Shown: one piece after another, positions 18,093-27,751 of the stretch | Layout: each line of letters starts with the position of its first letter | How positions within the stretch are numbered: the stretch's first letter is position 1 | Source of the DNA: DASQPR01 sp963727415 | GTDB lineage: Bacteria > Actinomycetota > Actinomycetes > Mycobacteriales > Micromonosporaceae | Direction: 5' to 3' | Assembly: GCA_963727415.1 (NCBI GenBank) | Contig: CAVSGF010000003.1 | Coordinates: forward strand, 806,001-870,000 | Length of the DNA stretch: 64,000 bases | Position numbers and translations under genes: made by a program | Notes under the pieces: model-generated | The model's database searches: none | What the model was told of the DNA's origin: nothing | Seen by the model: the letters and a program-made list of their open reading frames with translations, nothing else

Positions 18093-18896
18093 ATGCCCGA
18101 ATTCGAAGTAACCGGCCCGATCAGTGCCGTCATTCGCTCGCTGTCCGGCACGGTCACCGTCATCGCCGAGGATCGCCCCACCGTCGAGGTCGAGGTCCGG
18201 CCAACCGGCGGCGGTGAAGCATCCCACAGCGCGGCTACCGACACCCGTGTCGAGATGAACGGCGACTCCCTGCTCGTCGAGACACCGCAGGTCCGGGGCT
18301 TTGTGGTGCGCCGCAGCCCGTCGGTTGACATCCAGGTCCGCCTGCCGTTGGACAGCCGAATCGAGATCTCCACCGCGTCGGCCGACGTGCAGTGCAGCGG
18401 GCGCTACGCCTCGGCCACCATCAAGACCGCCTCCGGCGACCTGCGAATCGACGACGTGGCCGGTGATCTGAGCCGGAACTCGGCCAGCGGCGACACCCGC
18501 TTCGGTCAGGTCGGCGGCGACCTGACGACCCACTCCGCTTCGGGCGATATTCGTGGCGGTGACGTCGGCGGCAGCCTGAGCGCGCGCAGCGCCAGCGGTG
18601 ATGTCACCGCCGAATCGGTCGGTGGCTCGGTCAAGGCGCACACCGCGAGCGGCAATATCCGCATCGGTCGCGCCTCCACTGGATCGGCCCGGCTGAATTC
18701 CGCCTCCGGCGATGTCGAGATCGGCATTGCCGAAGGTACGTCGGTGTGGCTGGACCTGAGCACCGTTTCCGGCAGCACGACGAGCGATCTAGCCGTCAGC
18801 GATGCCGCCCCGGCGGGTGGATCGGCCGGCTTGACCCTGCACGTACGCACGCTGAGCGGGGACATCGCCGTCCGCCGTACCGCCGCCGCTGTCTGA
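18093..18896 (+). CDS. DUF4097 beta-repeat protein
   Basis: Predicted beta-solenoid of 267 residues. From about residue 90 it is built of repeats of roughly 20 residues ending in the pattern SASGD or TASGD (for example NSASGDTRFGQVGGDL), the mark of DUF4097 (a putative adhesin-like fold). No signal peptide or membrane segment. The ATG at 18093 has a GGAG site. It probably shares function or regulation with the ribbon-helix-helix gene upstream; a chaperone-like or scaffold role is unproven. A strong hairpin follows 48 bp after its stop. Confidence 0.85.
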   Translation: MPEFEVTGPISAVIRSLSGTVTVIAEDRPTVEVEVRPTGGGEASHSAATDTRVEMNGDSLLVETPQVRGFVVRRSPSVDIQVRLPLDSRIEISTASADVQCSGRYASATIKTASGDLRIDDVAGDLSRNSASGDTRFGQVGGDLTTHSASGDIRGGDVGGSLSARSASGDVTAESVGGSVKAHTASGNIRIGRASTGSARLNSASGDVEIGIAEGTSVWLDLSTVSGSTTSDLAVSDAAPAGGSAGLTLHVRTLSGDIAVRRTAAAV

Positions 18897-18944
18897 ACCC
18901 TGGGCCTGGGATCCCCTGCCCTACCTCGGCCGTCCCTCCAGTTA

Positions 18945-18980
18945 GCCCGGCCCCGCCAACCTCCGCTGGCGGGGCCGGGC
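18945..18980. terminator. Bidirectional terminator hairpin
   Basis: A perfect 14-bp stem (GCCCGGCCCCGCCA with its complement) around an 8-base loop, placed between the convergent DUF4097 and DUF2752 genes. No long T run follows, as is usual in high-GC genomes. Confidence 0.8.
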
Positions 18981-19005
18981 CTCGGGGCAAAACCATGATC
19001 GCGCC

Positions 19006-19045
19006 CAGCCTTGGCCGGGGCCTCGCAGCCTTGGCCGGGGCCTCG
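19006..19045. repeat. Two-copy 20-bp tandem repeat
   Basis: CAGCCTTGGCCGGGGCCTCG occurs twice without interruption, ending four bases before the DUF2752 stop codon. Confidence 0.9.
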
Positions 19046-19048
19046 CGG

Positions 19049-19552
19049 CTAGACGAAGAACCAGTTGAACGGCGCCCACGGCAGGTTGCGCAGGACCGCG
19101 AAACCAAACCAGACGGCCAGGAAGATCGAGATGGCCTTGGGGGTCAGCCGCAGCATCGGCAGCTTCCATCCGAAGGCCAGGTTGCCGGCCCAGGCGATGT
19201 ACATGTACACGAGATACGGCGCCGCGAACACGGCCAGGATGTGGCTGCGGGCAGCGGCCGGGATATTGCCGTGCAGCAGGTAGTAGAAAGCGCGGGTGCC
19301 GCCGCAGCCCGGACAGTCGAAACCGGTGGTCAGCTTGATGATGCAGTTCGGCGATGAGGCGGCGTCAGCGCTCGTCGGATGCGTCAGGAAGGTATAGGCC
19401 ACGGCGCCGCCGAAGCACATCAGCACCGCTAGCGGCGCGAACCACGTCGGGGACCGGGTCCATAGGTTGATCATGAAGCGGCTGAACCGGTCTTCCTTAG
19501 GCACGAGGTAGACAGCCGGAGCTGCCGGGACCGCCTCCTGCGTCTGAGTCAT
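19049..19552 (-). CDS. DUF2752 membrane protein
   Basis: Small inner-membrane protein of 167 residues with three to four hydrophobic segments. The family signature CPGCGGTRAFY is at about 95-105, with Pro, paired Cys and Gly-Gly-Thr-Arg all present. DUF2752 proteins are widespread in actinobacteria and of unknown function. It is convergent with the DUF4097 gene across a terminator and lies next to the YcaQ gene on the same strand, 172 bp downstream of it. Confidence 0.88.
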   Translation of the reverse strand: MTQTQEAVPAAPAVYLVPKEDRFSRFMINLWTRSPTWFAPLAVLMCFGGAVAYTFLTHPTSADAASSPNCIIKLTTGFDCPGCGGTRAFYYLLHGNIPAAARSHILAVFAAPYLVYMYIAWAGNLAFGWKLPMLRLTPKAISIFLAVWFGFAVLRNLPWAPFNWFFV

Positions 19553-19724
19553 CTGGCCGCCTCACCGTCGCGTGATCACTGTCGCGTGATCGCAGTATCG
19601 CCCCGGGCTATGCCGCCCGCCGTGGCTGTGTCGGGTATTTGCCTTGGATTCGCAAGGTCATCGGCATGGATATGCCGGGTAGAAGTCACCGTACACCGGC
19701 TGCCTGTGACCGCAGCCACCGTTG

Positions 19725-21152
19725 TCAGGCTTCCACGCCGTGGATCTTGAGTTCCGCCGCCAGCGGCTCGGCCAGATCTCCCCCGCCCGGCGAAGCGATC
19801 GCACCGAGCCCCAGCCAGCCGGCCAGCCGGACCATCTCGGCGGCGAGCGCCTCCGCGGTGTGCGGTGGCGCGCCCGGCTCCGCGTGGGCGGCCGGAATCC
19901 GGAGCACGCCGGCCTGGCGGTCGGCCTTCAAGTCGACGCGAGCGGCGAACCGGTCGCCCAGCAGGAACGGCAGCACGTAGTAACCATGAACGCGCTTCGG
20001 CGCCGGCACGTAGATCTCGATCCGGTAAGAGAAGTCGAAGAACCGCTCAGTGCGGCCACGATGCCAGACGATCGGATCGAACGGGCTGATCAGGGTCGAC
20101 GCGGTCACGCGACGCGGGATCCGCGCGCCGGCATGCAGGTACGACGTTCCCTTCGAGCCCTCTACTTCGACCGGAATGAGCACGCCGGCCTCAACCAGTT
20201 CGCCGATCGCGGTCTTCAACGCCGCCACCGGCATCCGGAAGTAATCGCGAATCTCCGCATAGTCGGCCACGCCCAGGCAGCGGGCGGACAGCTCGACCAG
20301 CGCGCGGTAGGCCTCATCGTCACTCGGAGTCGGCAGCGCCAGGATGTGCGGCGGGATCACCCGCTCGGCCAGGTCGTACCGGCGCGCCCAGGAGCTGTCC
20401 CGGGACGCCACCAGCACCTCGCCACGTAGGAACTGGTACTCCAGGACGTACTTCGCGTCCGACCAGTTCCAGCCCCAGTTGCCCTTGGGCTTCGGCAAAT
20501 CGGCCTCAAGCTGGGCCGCGGTCAGCGGGCCGTTGACCGTGATCTCGTCACGGACCCACTCGGCCAGGTCCGGTCGGCGCTCGGCGATCCGCATCACCTC
20601 ACCCCAGGTCTTACCGTTGCGCATCCGCCACCGCATCAGCGGATACAGCTCCACCGGAAGGTACGAAGCGACATGCCCCCAGTACTCGAAGACGCGCCGG
20701 GGCTTGCGATAGGCGGCCCGGTCCAGCAACTCGGTCGGGTACGGCCCGAGCCGGCTGTACAGCGGGAGATAGTGGGCCCGCTGCAGCACGTTCACCGAGT
20801 CGATCTGCAACACCCCGACGCGATCCAGCACCCGGGAGAGATGCCGTGCCGTGACGGGCCCGGCCGGGCGGGCGTCGTTCAGGCCGGTGGCCGCGACCGC
20901 GATCCGCCGAGCCTGCGCTTTGGTCAGGAAGTCGCGTGTCCTGCGCGGCCGGCGGGTGGGCCGGAGCGGCGGGGTGCCGGAGCGGCGGCCAGCCGGTACC
21001 GCGACATCTGCCGGTCGGTCTGCGAGGTCGGTCCCGACATCCGCCGCGGCCCGATCAGCCACAACGGAGGCAGAAGCGGCAGCCGGTGAGGGCACCGCAG
21101 CCGGTGAAGACACACCGGCCGGGGAAGGTGCGGGTTCAGTCAACGATTCCAT
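19725..21152 (-). CDS. YcaQ/AlkX-type DNA glycosylase (winged helix)
   Basis: Tandem winged-helix DNA glycosylase of 475 residues (HTH_42 family). Enzymes of this family remove alkylated bases, and some unhook interstrand crosslinks. The active-site motif appears as QID within VGVLQIDSVNVL, the Q-x-D form of the YcaQ-like branch rather than the QxQ form of AlkZ. RVFEYWGHVASYLP is another conserved block. The N-terminal about 90 residues before RRTRDFLTKAQARRIA are Ala/Pro-rich and poorly conserved, so the true start may be downstream of 21152. It is divergent from an acetyltransferase gene. Confidence 0.85.
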   Translation of the reverse strand: MESLTEPAPSPAGVSSPAAVPSPAAASASVVADRAAADVGTDLADRPADVAVPAGRRSGTPPLRPTRRPRRTRDFLTKAQARRIAVAATGLNDARPAGPVTARHLSRVLDRVGVLQIDSVNVLQRAHYLPLYSRLGPYPTELLDRAAYRKPRRVFEYWGHVASYLPVELYPLMRWRMRNGKTWGEVMRIAERRPDLAEWVRDEITVNGPLTAAQLEADLPKPKGNWGWNWSDAKYVLEYQFLRGEVLVASRDSSWARRYDLAERVIPPHILALPTPSDDEAYRALVELSARCLGVADYAEIRDYFRMPVAALKTAIGELVEAGVLIPVEVEGSKGTSYLHAGARIPRRVTASTLISPFDPIVWHRGRTERFFDFSYRIEIYVPAPKRVHGYYVLPFLLGDRFAARVDLKADRQAGVLRIPAAHAEPGAPPHTAEALAAEMVRLAGWLGLGAIASPGGGDLAEPLAAELKIHGVEA

Positions 21153-21379
21153 CGCCGCCGACGCTAACCCGAACCCCTGACAATCTGGCCTCGGCTGCGC
21201 CGGCGAACCACCGCCCGCCCGCCCGGCCACCCCACGGCACCTCACCAATCCAGTACGTGACGGATCCGGGACGTCACGGCGCGGAGCACCGCACGAGTCC
21301 CAGTCACCGCGGCCTACGGAGGTCGGCCACGGTGCAAAATGCGTTGACGGCCGGTGCCGGCAGCGCGTACCAACGAGAG

Positions 21380-22024
21380 GTGATCACGGTTAGACGACCG
21401 ACTCCGGACGATGCGCTCGCTGTTGCCACCGTCCACGTCCGCGGCTGGCAGGCCGCATTCATCGGGGTGTTCCCTCAGAGCTTGCTCGATGGACTGGACC
21501 CGCACCGGCGAGCGGCCTCCTACACGTTCGACCGTCAGGAGGAGAACTTCACCCTGGTCGCCGAGGACGGTGGAGCGATCGTCGGTTTCGTGACCTGCGG
21601 GGACCCCCGCCCGCACGGCACGCCGGACGAGCGAGGATCAGCCGACGTCGGTACCGCCGCGGCGGCTACCAGCGAGGCGGCGACCGGCGAGATCTCCGCC
21701 ATCTACGTCGACCCGGATCGCTGGTCGACGGGCATCGGCCGCGCGCTGACTGACGCCGCGGTCGCCGAGTTGCGCCGTCGCGGGTACCAGCAGGTGGTGC
21801 TCTGGACGGCCCGGGACACGCCGCAGAGCCACCGGTTTTACGAGCGGTACGGGTTCGGTCGCGATGGCGGAGTCGACACCTTCGTCGCGGGTGCCGGATC
21901 GCCGGACGAGGCGGCCGTGGCGGTGGTCCGGTACCGGCTGTCCCTCCACGAGCCGACAGCCGGAGACGAACCACCCACCGGAGACGAACCACCCACCGGA
22001 GCCCAGCCGGCAGCACCGGCCTAG
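21380..22024 (+). CDS. GNAT N-acetyltransferase
   Basis: Single GNAT domain, 214 residues if the GTG at 21380 is used. Fold elements: N-terminal RRPTPDDALAVATVHVRGW, the acetyl-CoA loop DRWSTGIGRAL, and the C-terminal SHRFYERYGFGRDG. The C-terminus ends in a repeated acidic/proline tail (GDEPPTGDEPPTG) encoded by an 18-bp direct repeat. GAGAGG sits immediately next to the GTG, too close for a normal ribosome binding site, so the start may lie a few codons upstream. Substrate unknown. Confidence 0.75.
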   Translation: MITVRRPTPDDALAVATVHVRGWQAAFIGVFPQSLLDGLDPHRRAASYTFDRQEENFTLVAEDGGAIVGFVTCGDPRPHGTPDERGSADVGTAAAATSEAATGEISAIYVDPDRWSTGIGRALTDAAVAELRRRGYQQVVLWTARDTPQSHRFYERYGFGRDGGVDTFVAGAGSPDEAAVAVVRYRLSLHEPTAGDEPPTGDEPPTGAQPAAPA

Positions 22025-22100
22025 CCAGTGATGTCGTAGGCCGGCCCGGGAACGTCATAGGCCGGCCGGGCTCGCCATCGCCGCCTACTAGGCTGGGCGC

Positions 22101-22694
22101 ATGTCCCTGGGATTCGTCCGTCCAGCCCGGCCGGCCGACGCACCGGAGATCGCGCGGCTTCAGCTATCCACCTGGCGCACCGCATACCGCACGCTGCTGC
22201 CGGCCTCGATCCTGGCCGACCTCGACCAGGCGTGGATGGGCGAGCGGTGGACCGAAGCGATCACCGAGCCACCGTCACCGCGCCACCGCGTCCTCATCGC
22301 GGTGGAACAGGCCGAAAGCGATTACGTAGTCGGCTTCGCCGCCTCCGGCCCGGCGGACGACGCCGCGCTGGCGCCGGAGGAGAAACCACTGCCCGAGGAC
22401 ACCGCCGCCATCACCGACATCCTGGTCGAACCACGGTGGGGCCGTCGCGGGCACGGCAGCCGGCTGCTCGCCGCGACCGTGGACCTGTGGCGGGAAGACG
22501 GATTCACGACGGCGGTGGCCTGGGCGTACGAGCGTGACAAGCCGACCCGCGCGTTCCTGACGTCGGCCGGCTGGGCCGTTGACGGCGCTACCCGTTCGCT
22601 GGATGTCGACGACCTGCTGGTCTCGCAGGTCCGGCTGCATACGTCTCTCACGGCAACGCCCGACGACGCGGCCGGGGCGGGACCGACTAACTGA
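22101..22694 (+). CDS. GNAT N-acetyltransferase
   Basis: A 197-residue GNAT protein with the VEPRWGRRGHGSRLL acetyl-CoA loop. The N-terminus (FVRPARPADAPEIARLQLSTW) resembles the preceding gene, so the two may be diverged duplicates. TAGGCT lies six bases before the ATG with no ribosome binding site, a typical actinobacterial -10 for a leaderless mRNA. Its last eight bases overlap the end of the convergent dapB gene. Substrate unknown. Confidence 0.8.
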   Translation: MSLGFVRPARPADAPEIARLQLSTWRTAYRTLLPASILADLDQAWMGERWTEAITEPPSPRHRVLIAVEQAESDYVVGFAASGPADDAALAPEEKPLPEDTAAITDILVEPRWGRRGHGSRLLAATVDLWREDGFTTAVAWAYERDKPTRAFLTSAGWAVDGATRSLDVDDLLVSQVRLHTSLTATPDDAAGAGPTN

Positions 22695-23445
22695 GCAGGG
22701 ACTCCAGGCCGACGGTCAGTCCGGGCCGCTTCAGCACGGACCGGATCGCCAGCAGTACGCCCGGCATGAACGAGATCCGGTCGTACGAGTCGTGCCGGAT
22801 GGTGAGCGTCTCGCCGGCCGCGCCGAACAGCACTTCCTGGTGGGCGAGCAGGCCGGCCGCCCGTACCGAGTGGACCCGCACTCCGTCGATCTCGGCGCCC
22901 CGGGCACCGGCCCGCTCCGAGGCGGTGGCGTCGGGCATCTTGCCCTTGCCCGCCTCGGCCCGGGCTTCCGCGATCACCTGGGCGGTACGCGTGGCGGTAC
23001 CGCTGGGCGCGTCCAGCTTGTTCGGGTGGTGCTGCTCGATGATCTCCACCGAGTCGAAGAACCGGGCCGCCCGGGCGGCGAACTCCATCATCAGCACCGC
23101 GCCGATCGCGAAGTTCGGAATGACCATCACTCCGACGTCCGGCTTTTGCCGCAGCCAGGTACCGATCTGGTCCAGCCGCTGCTCGGTGAAGCCGCTGGTC
23201 CCGACGACCACATTGATGTTCTGGTCGATCGCCCAGTGCAGGTTGTCCATGACGACGTCCGGGTTGGTGAAGTCGACCAGCACCTCGGCCCCGGCATCGG
23301 ACGCGTTGAACAGCCAATCGCCCTGATCGATCATGGCGACCAGTTCCATGTCCGCTGTCGCCTGGACGGCGCGGCAGACCTCGACCCCCATGCGCCCGCG
23401 TGCACCCAGCACGCCGATCCGGGTTGGTTCGCGTTCGTCACTCAC
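22687..23445 (-). CDS. dapB: 4-hydroxy-tetrahydrodipicolinate reductase
   Basis: NAD(P)H-dependent reductase of 252 residues, second step after DapA in the lysine/diaminopimelate pathway. The Rossmann motif GARGRMG is at the N-terminus, and the signature EIIEQHHPNKLDAPSGTA holds the catalytic His pair and Lys. Length is normal. The gene follows the M16 protease gene on the same strand after about 100 bp, part of the conserved pnp-M16-dapB order, and ends inside the convergent acetyltransferase gene. Confidence 0.95.
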   Translation of the reverse strand: MSDEREPTRIGVLGARGRMGVEVCRAVQATADMELVAMIDQGDWLFNASDAGAEVLVDFTNPDVVMDNLHWAIDQNINVVVGTSGFTEQRLDQIGTWLRQKPDVGVMVIPNFAIGAVLMMEFAARAARFFDSVEIIEQHHPNKLDAPSGTATRTAQVIAEARAEAGKGKMPDATASERAGARGAEIDGVRVHSVRAAGLLAHQEVLFGAAGETLTIRHDSYDRISFMPGVLLAIRSVLKRPGLTVGLESLLS

Positions 23446-23496
23446 CGGCTCAACCTAGCCGATCAGGCGCGGTACGTCAGTGCATCGCCATCCGAG

Positions 23497-23545
23497 CCGA
23501 CCGCCGACCGCCGACCGCCGACCGCCGACCGCCGACCGCCGACCG
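23497..23545. repeat. Seven-copy heptamer repeat
   Basis: Seven perfect copies of CCGACCG lie directly beside the end of the M16 protease gene; the last bases touch the region of its stop codon. Perfect copies suggest recent expansion. Confidence 0.95.
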
Positions 23546-23547
23546 GA

Positions 23548-24862
23548 TCAGACCACGCTGAAGTCGTGCCCGTCGAACGGCCCGACGACGGCCAGCGTCA
23601 TGGCGCGGCTGAGGATGTCGGCCGCCACCGCACGAACGTCGTCGGCTGTGACCGCGTCTACTCGGGCCAGCAGGTCGTCGACGGTCATCATGTCGTCGTA
23701 GAGCATCTCGCCCTTCGCCAGCCGGCTCATCCGGGAGCCGGTGTCTTCCAGGCCGAGCACCAGCGAGCCCTTCATCATGCCCTTGCCACGCTGCACCTCG
23801 GCATCGGTGAGGCCGTTGGCGGCCACCTCGGCCAGTTCGGTGCGGACCAGCGCGAGCAGTTCGTCGACCTTGCCCGGCGCGCAGCCGGCATAGACGGCGA
23901 AGACGCCCGAGTCGGCGTACTGGGATGTGTACGAGTACACCGAGTAGGCCAGGCCGCGCTTCTCCCGGATCTCCTGGAAGAGCCGCGACGACATGCCGCC
24001 ACCGAGGCTGTTGTTCAGCACCCCGAGCGCGAATCGCCGATCGTCCAGCCGGCTCAGCGCCGGGCATCCGTAGACCAAATGGGCCTGCTCGGTCTCCTTC
24101 TCACGGACCACCACGGTGGGAGCACGCACCGGCGCGGGCGGGACCTGCGAGCGGTGCCGCACGGGCTCGGCCTGGCTGGACCGGCCGAACCCGACCCGGT
24201 CGAGGGCGGCGCGTGACCAGATCCACCACTTGGGCGTGGTCCAGGTTCCCGGCGGCGGCCACGATCATGTTCTCGGGCGTGTAGCGGGAACGGTAGAACG
24301 CGACGATGTCATCCCGGGTCATCGGCGTGACCGATTCCTCGGTACCGGAAATCAGCCGGCCCAGCGGTGTGTCGCTGCCGTAGATGGCCTCGACGAATAG
24401 GTCGTGTACCTCGTCGCTGGGCTCGTCGTCGCGCATCGCGATCTCTTCGAGGATGACGCCACGCTCGGTCTCGACGTCCGGATCGGCAAGCACCGAGTCG
24501 GCGATCAGATCACACATCACATCGATCGCGAGCGGGGTGTCCTCGTCCAGCACCCGCGCGTAGTAGCAGGTGTACTCCTTAGCCGTGAAGGCATTGGTGT
24601 CGCCACCGACCGCCTCGATGCTCGCCGAGATATCCAGCGCGCTGCGCGTGCCGGTGCCCTTGAACAGCAGGTGTTCCAGGAAGTGCGAGACGCCGGAGAG
24701 GTGGTCGTCCTCATCGCGGGATCCGACCGCGACCCAGATTCCGAACGAGACGCTGCGCATCGCCGGAATCGCTTCGGTGAGAACTCGCAGCCCGTTCGAC
24801 AGCGTGGTGCGGCGCACCGTGCCGCCGAGCGGATCGGTCGCGAGCGTGGTCGTCTCGGTCAC
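23548..24862 (-). CDS. M16 family zinc protease (one frameshift)
   Basis: Processing-type peptidase of the pitrilysin/mitochondrial processing peptidase family, usually found after pnp. The zinc motif HFLEH lies near residue 70 of the N-terminal half, and the C-terminal half carries GGGMSSRLFQEIREKRGLAYS. The two halves are in different frames: one extra base near 24210-24222 shifts VDLVTR away from ALDRVGFGRSS. Removing it restores one 440-residue protein of normal length. The GTG at 24862 has an AGGACAGG site. The indel is more likely a sequence error than a real inactivation. Confidence 0.85.
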
Positions 24863-25048
24863 GCCTGTCCTATCGGTTGTCGGTGGTAGCGGCCGGCGCG
24901 CCGACGCCGGCCCGGTGTCAGTGATCAAACCCACCGGTTGCCTGCGATCGAACGATCTCGACGTCGTGGACGACCGGTTCGTTGACTGCGACAACCCGAA
25001 AGGGCGTAGGGATTCCTACGCCCTTTCGAGTCTGCGTCAACCCCGCGC

Positions 25049-27358
25049 TCAGCGGGAGCGGTGCCGCCGGCGACGCTGCTCGTCGCCGCCTTCACCGCCT
25101 TCGCGCGGCTCACGGGCCGGCTGGTCACCGCGGTCACCACGATCGCGGCGGCCGCCCTCGCTCGCTGCCGGTGCCGGCGCGCCTTCCGGGCGTACCTTGT
25201 CCAGGTAGACCTTGCCGCGCGGGTCAATCTCGGCGATCACGACCTCAACCTTGTCACCGACGTTGAGGTAGTCCTCGACCTTGTCCACCCGCTTGCCGTC
25301 GCCCACCTTCGAGATGTGCAGCAGGCCGTCACGGCCGGGCAGCAGCGAGACGAAAGCGCCGAAGGCGGCGGTCTTGACGACCGTGCCCAGGAACTTGTCG
25401 CCCACCTTCGGCATGGTCGGATTGGCGATCGCGTTGATCCGTTCCACCGCGGCGGCCGCGGCCGGACCGTTGGTGGCTCCGACGTAGATGGTGCCGTCGT
25501 CCTCGATCGAGATCTCGGCACCGGTCTCGTCCTGGATCGCGTTGATGGTCTGGCCCTTGGGGCCGATCACCATGCCGATCTTGTCGACCGGGATCTTCAC
25601 CGTGGTCACCCTCGGCGCGTAGTCGGACATCTCGCCCGGAGCCTCGATCGCCGCCTGCATCACGCCGAGGATCGTCTGGCGGGCATCGTGCGCCTGCGCC
25701 AGCGCGGCGGCCAGCACGTCCGACGGGATGCCGTCGAGCTTGGTGTCGAGCTGCAGAGCGGTGACGAACTCGCTGGTGCCGGCGACCTTGAAGTCCATGT
25801 CACCGAACGCGTCCTCGGCACCGAGGATGTCGGTCAGCGTGATGAACGAGGTCTTACCGTCTACCTCATCCGAGATCAGGCCCATCGCGATGCCGGCAAC
25901 CGGCGCCTTGAGCGGCACGCCGGCGTACATCAGCGACATGGTGCTGGCACACACCGAGCCCATCGAGGTCGAGCCGTTCGAGCCGAGCGCCTCGGAGACC
26001 TGCCGGATCGCGTACGGGAAGTCGGTCCGCGACGGCAGCACCGGGATCAGCGCCCGCTCGGCCAGCGCGCCGTGGCCGATCTCGCGGCGCTTCGGCGAGC
26101 CGACCCGGCCGGTTTCACCGGTCGAGTACGGCGGGAAGTTGTAGTTGTGCATGTAGCGCTTGGACTTCTCCGGCGAGAGGGTGTCCAGCGCCTGTTCCAT
26201 GCGCAGCATGTTGAGCGTCGTCACGCCCAGGATCTGGGTCTCGCCCCGCTCGAACAGGGCCGAGCCGTGCACCCGGGGCAGCACGCCTACCTCCGCGGTC
26301 AGCGGCCGGATGTCACGCGGGCCGCGACCGTCGATACGCACCTGGTCGCGGAGGACGCGGGAGCGCACCTCCTTCTTGGTGACCGACCGGAACGCGCCAC
26401 CGATCTCCTTCTCGCGGCCCTCGAACTGTCCGGCCAGCTGCTCGGTGACCTGCTCCTTGATGCGATCAAGGGCGTCCTCGCGGTCGGCCTTGCTGACGAT
26501 CTTCAGGGCCTCGGCGACGTCCGCGCGAGTGGCGGCGTCAACCGCGGCCAGCACGTCCTCCTGGTACTCCAGGAACACCGGGAACTCAGCAACCGGCTTG
26601 GCGGCGATGTCGGCCAGCTCCTGCTGGGCCCGGCACAGCTCGCGGATGGCCGGCTTGGCGGCCTCGAGTCCGCCGGCCACGACCTCCTCGGTCGGCGCCG
26701 GGGCGCCGCCGGTGACCAGGGTAATGGTGTGCTCGGTGGCCTCCGCCTCGACCATCATGATCGCGACGTCGCCATCGACCAGGGCCCGGCCGGCGACCAC
26801 CATGTCGAAGGTGGCGCGGCTCAGCTCTTCGTGCGTCGGGAAGGCAACCCACTGGCCGTCGACGTGCGCCACCCGGGTGGCGCCGACCGGACCCGAGTAG
26901 GGCAGGCCGGACAGCTTGGTCGACAACGACGCCGCGTTGATCGCCACCACGTCGTACGGGTGGGCCGGGTCAAGCGCCAGCACGGTGCCGACGATCTGTA
27001 CCTCGTTACGCAGGCCCTTGGCGAAGCTCGGGCGCAACGGGCGGTCGATCAGGCGGCAGGTCAGGATCGCGTCCTCGCTGGGCCGGCCCTCGCGACGGAA
27101 GAACGAACCGGGGATGCGACCCGCGGCGTACATCCGCTCCTCGATGTCGACGGTCAGCGGGAAGAAGTCGAACTGGTCCTTCGGGTGCTTGCTGTACGTG
27201 GTGGCGGACAGGATGACCGTCTCGCCCAGCTGTGCGACCGCGGACCCAGCCGCCTGCCGGGCCAGCCGCCCGGTGGAGAAAGTGATCTCGCGAGTTCCGA
27301 ACGGACCGTTGTCGATCACGGCCTTGCTGCTGTGGGTGCCGAGAGATTGCTCGGTCAT
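25049..27358 (-). CDS. pnp: Polyribonucleotide nucleotidyltransferase (PNPase)
   Basis: Phosphorolytic 3'-exoribonuclease of 769 residues: two RNase PH domains, a KH domain (KIGMVIGPKGQTINAI) and an S1 domain (GAFVSLLPGRDGLLHIS), then a basic Gly/Arg/Asp-rich tail. The ATG at 27358 is fixed by an AAGGAG site and the conserved start of the first PH domain. It lies downstream of rpsO across a 393-bp spacer with a strong hairpin, the same order as in many bacteria, where PNPase level depends on processing between the two genes. Confidence 0.96.
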   Translation of the reverse strand: MTEQSLGTHSSKAVIDNGPFGTREITFSTGRLARQAAGSAVAQLGETVILSATTYSKHPKDQFDFFPLTVDIEERMYAAGRIPGSFFRREGRPSEDAILTCRLIDRPLRPSFAKGLRNEVQIVGTVLALDPAHPYDVVAINAASLSTKLSGLPYSGPVGATRVAHVDGQWVAFPTHEELSRATFDMVVAGRALVDGDVAIMMVEAEATEHTITLVTGGAPAPTEEVVAGGLEAAKPAIRELCRAQQELADIAAKPVAEFPVFLEYQEDVLAAVDAATRADVAEALKIVSKADREDALDRIKEQVTEQLAGQFEGREKEIGGAFRSVTKKEVRSRVLRDQVRIDGRGPRDIRPLTAEVGVLPRVHGSALFERGETQILGVTTLNMLRMEQALDTLSPEKSKRYMHNYNFPPYSTGETGRVGSPKRREIGHGALAERALIPVLPSRTDFPYAIRQVSEALGSNGSTSMGSVCASTMSLMYAGVPLKAPVAGIAMGLISDEVDGKTSFITLTDILGAEDAFGDMDFKVAGTSEFVTALQLDTKLDGIPSDVLAAALAQAHDARQTILGVMQAAIEAPGEMSDYAPRVTTVKIPVDKIGMVIGPKGQTINAIQDETGAEISIEDDGTIYVGATNGPAAAAAVERINAIANPTMPKVGDKFLGTVVKTAAFGAFVSLLPGRDGLLHISKVGDGKRVDKVEDYLNVGDKVEVVIAEIDPRGKVYLDKVRPEGAPAPAASEGGRRDRGDRGDQPAREPREGGEGGDEQRRRRHRSR

Positions 27359-27751
27359 TGAGTCGTTTACTCCTTGTTTGTCTGGGCATCGACCGGACCT
27401 GGCGTGCTTGTCCAAGCGGTGCCGGTCTTCGATCGAAGCCCGCGGGAGTCGCCGGTCGCGATTGCCGCGAACCGCGTCCGCGATGCGGCGAGGTTCCGGT
27501 TCGTTGGTTCCATCGTCCGCGTACGGCGCCCGCCGATGCGGGCGATCCCGAGAGCCACTACCGAGGACCGGCGCGGTGCGCCGTCGGCCGTGCCGCTCTG
27601 TTTTGGGTGCTCTGTCTGTGCTCTGTCTGTGTTGCTTTGTCGTGCGACGCCCAGCGTTCGCGCGTGGCTCCGCCGAGCCGTGTTGAGTTGTTCCGGCCCG
27701 GCTATGACTTGGGGGAGCCACCCGTCACAGGTGCGCTCCCCCGCACGTCAG
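27359..27751. other. rpsO-pnp intergenic region
   Basis: About 393 bp on the minus-strand transcript between rpsO and pnp. Contains the rpsO hairpin near its rpsO end, a CTCTGTCTGTG direct repeat near 27610-27630 and the pnp ribosome binding site. No gene seen. It probably holds a pnp promoter and processing sites. Confidence 0.5.
27711..27742 (-). terminator. Hairpin after rpsO
   Basis: GGGGGAGC and GCTCCCCC form an 8-bp stem extended by CACC/GGTG after a one-base bulge, loop of seven. It starts ten bases after the rpsO stop. It may terminate rpsO or be an RNA processing and stability element ahead of pnp. Confidence 0.75.

Noticed and set aside
25061..27361. 766-codon open frame on the plus strand opposite pnp
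   Set aside because: It is the mirror of a clear PNPase gene; long antisense frames are normal at this GC content and the product matches no family.
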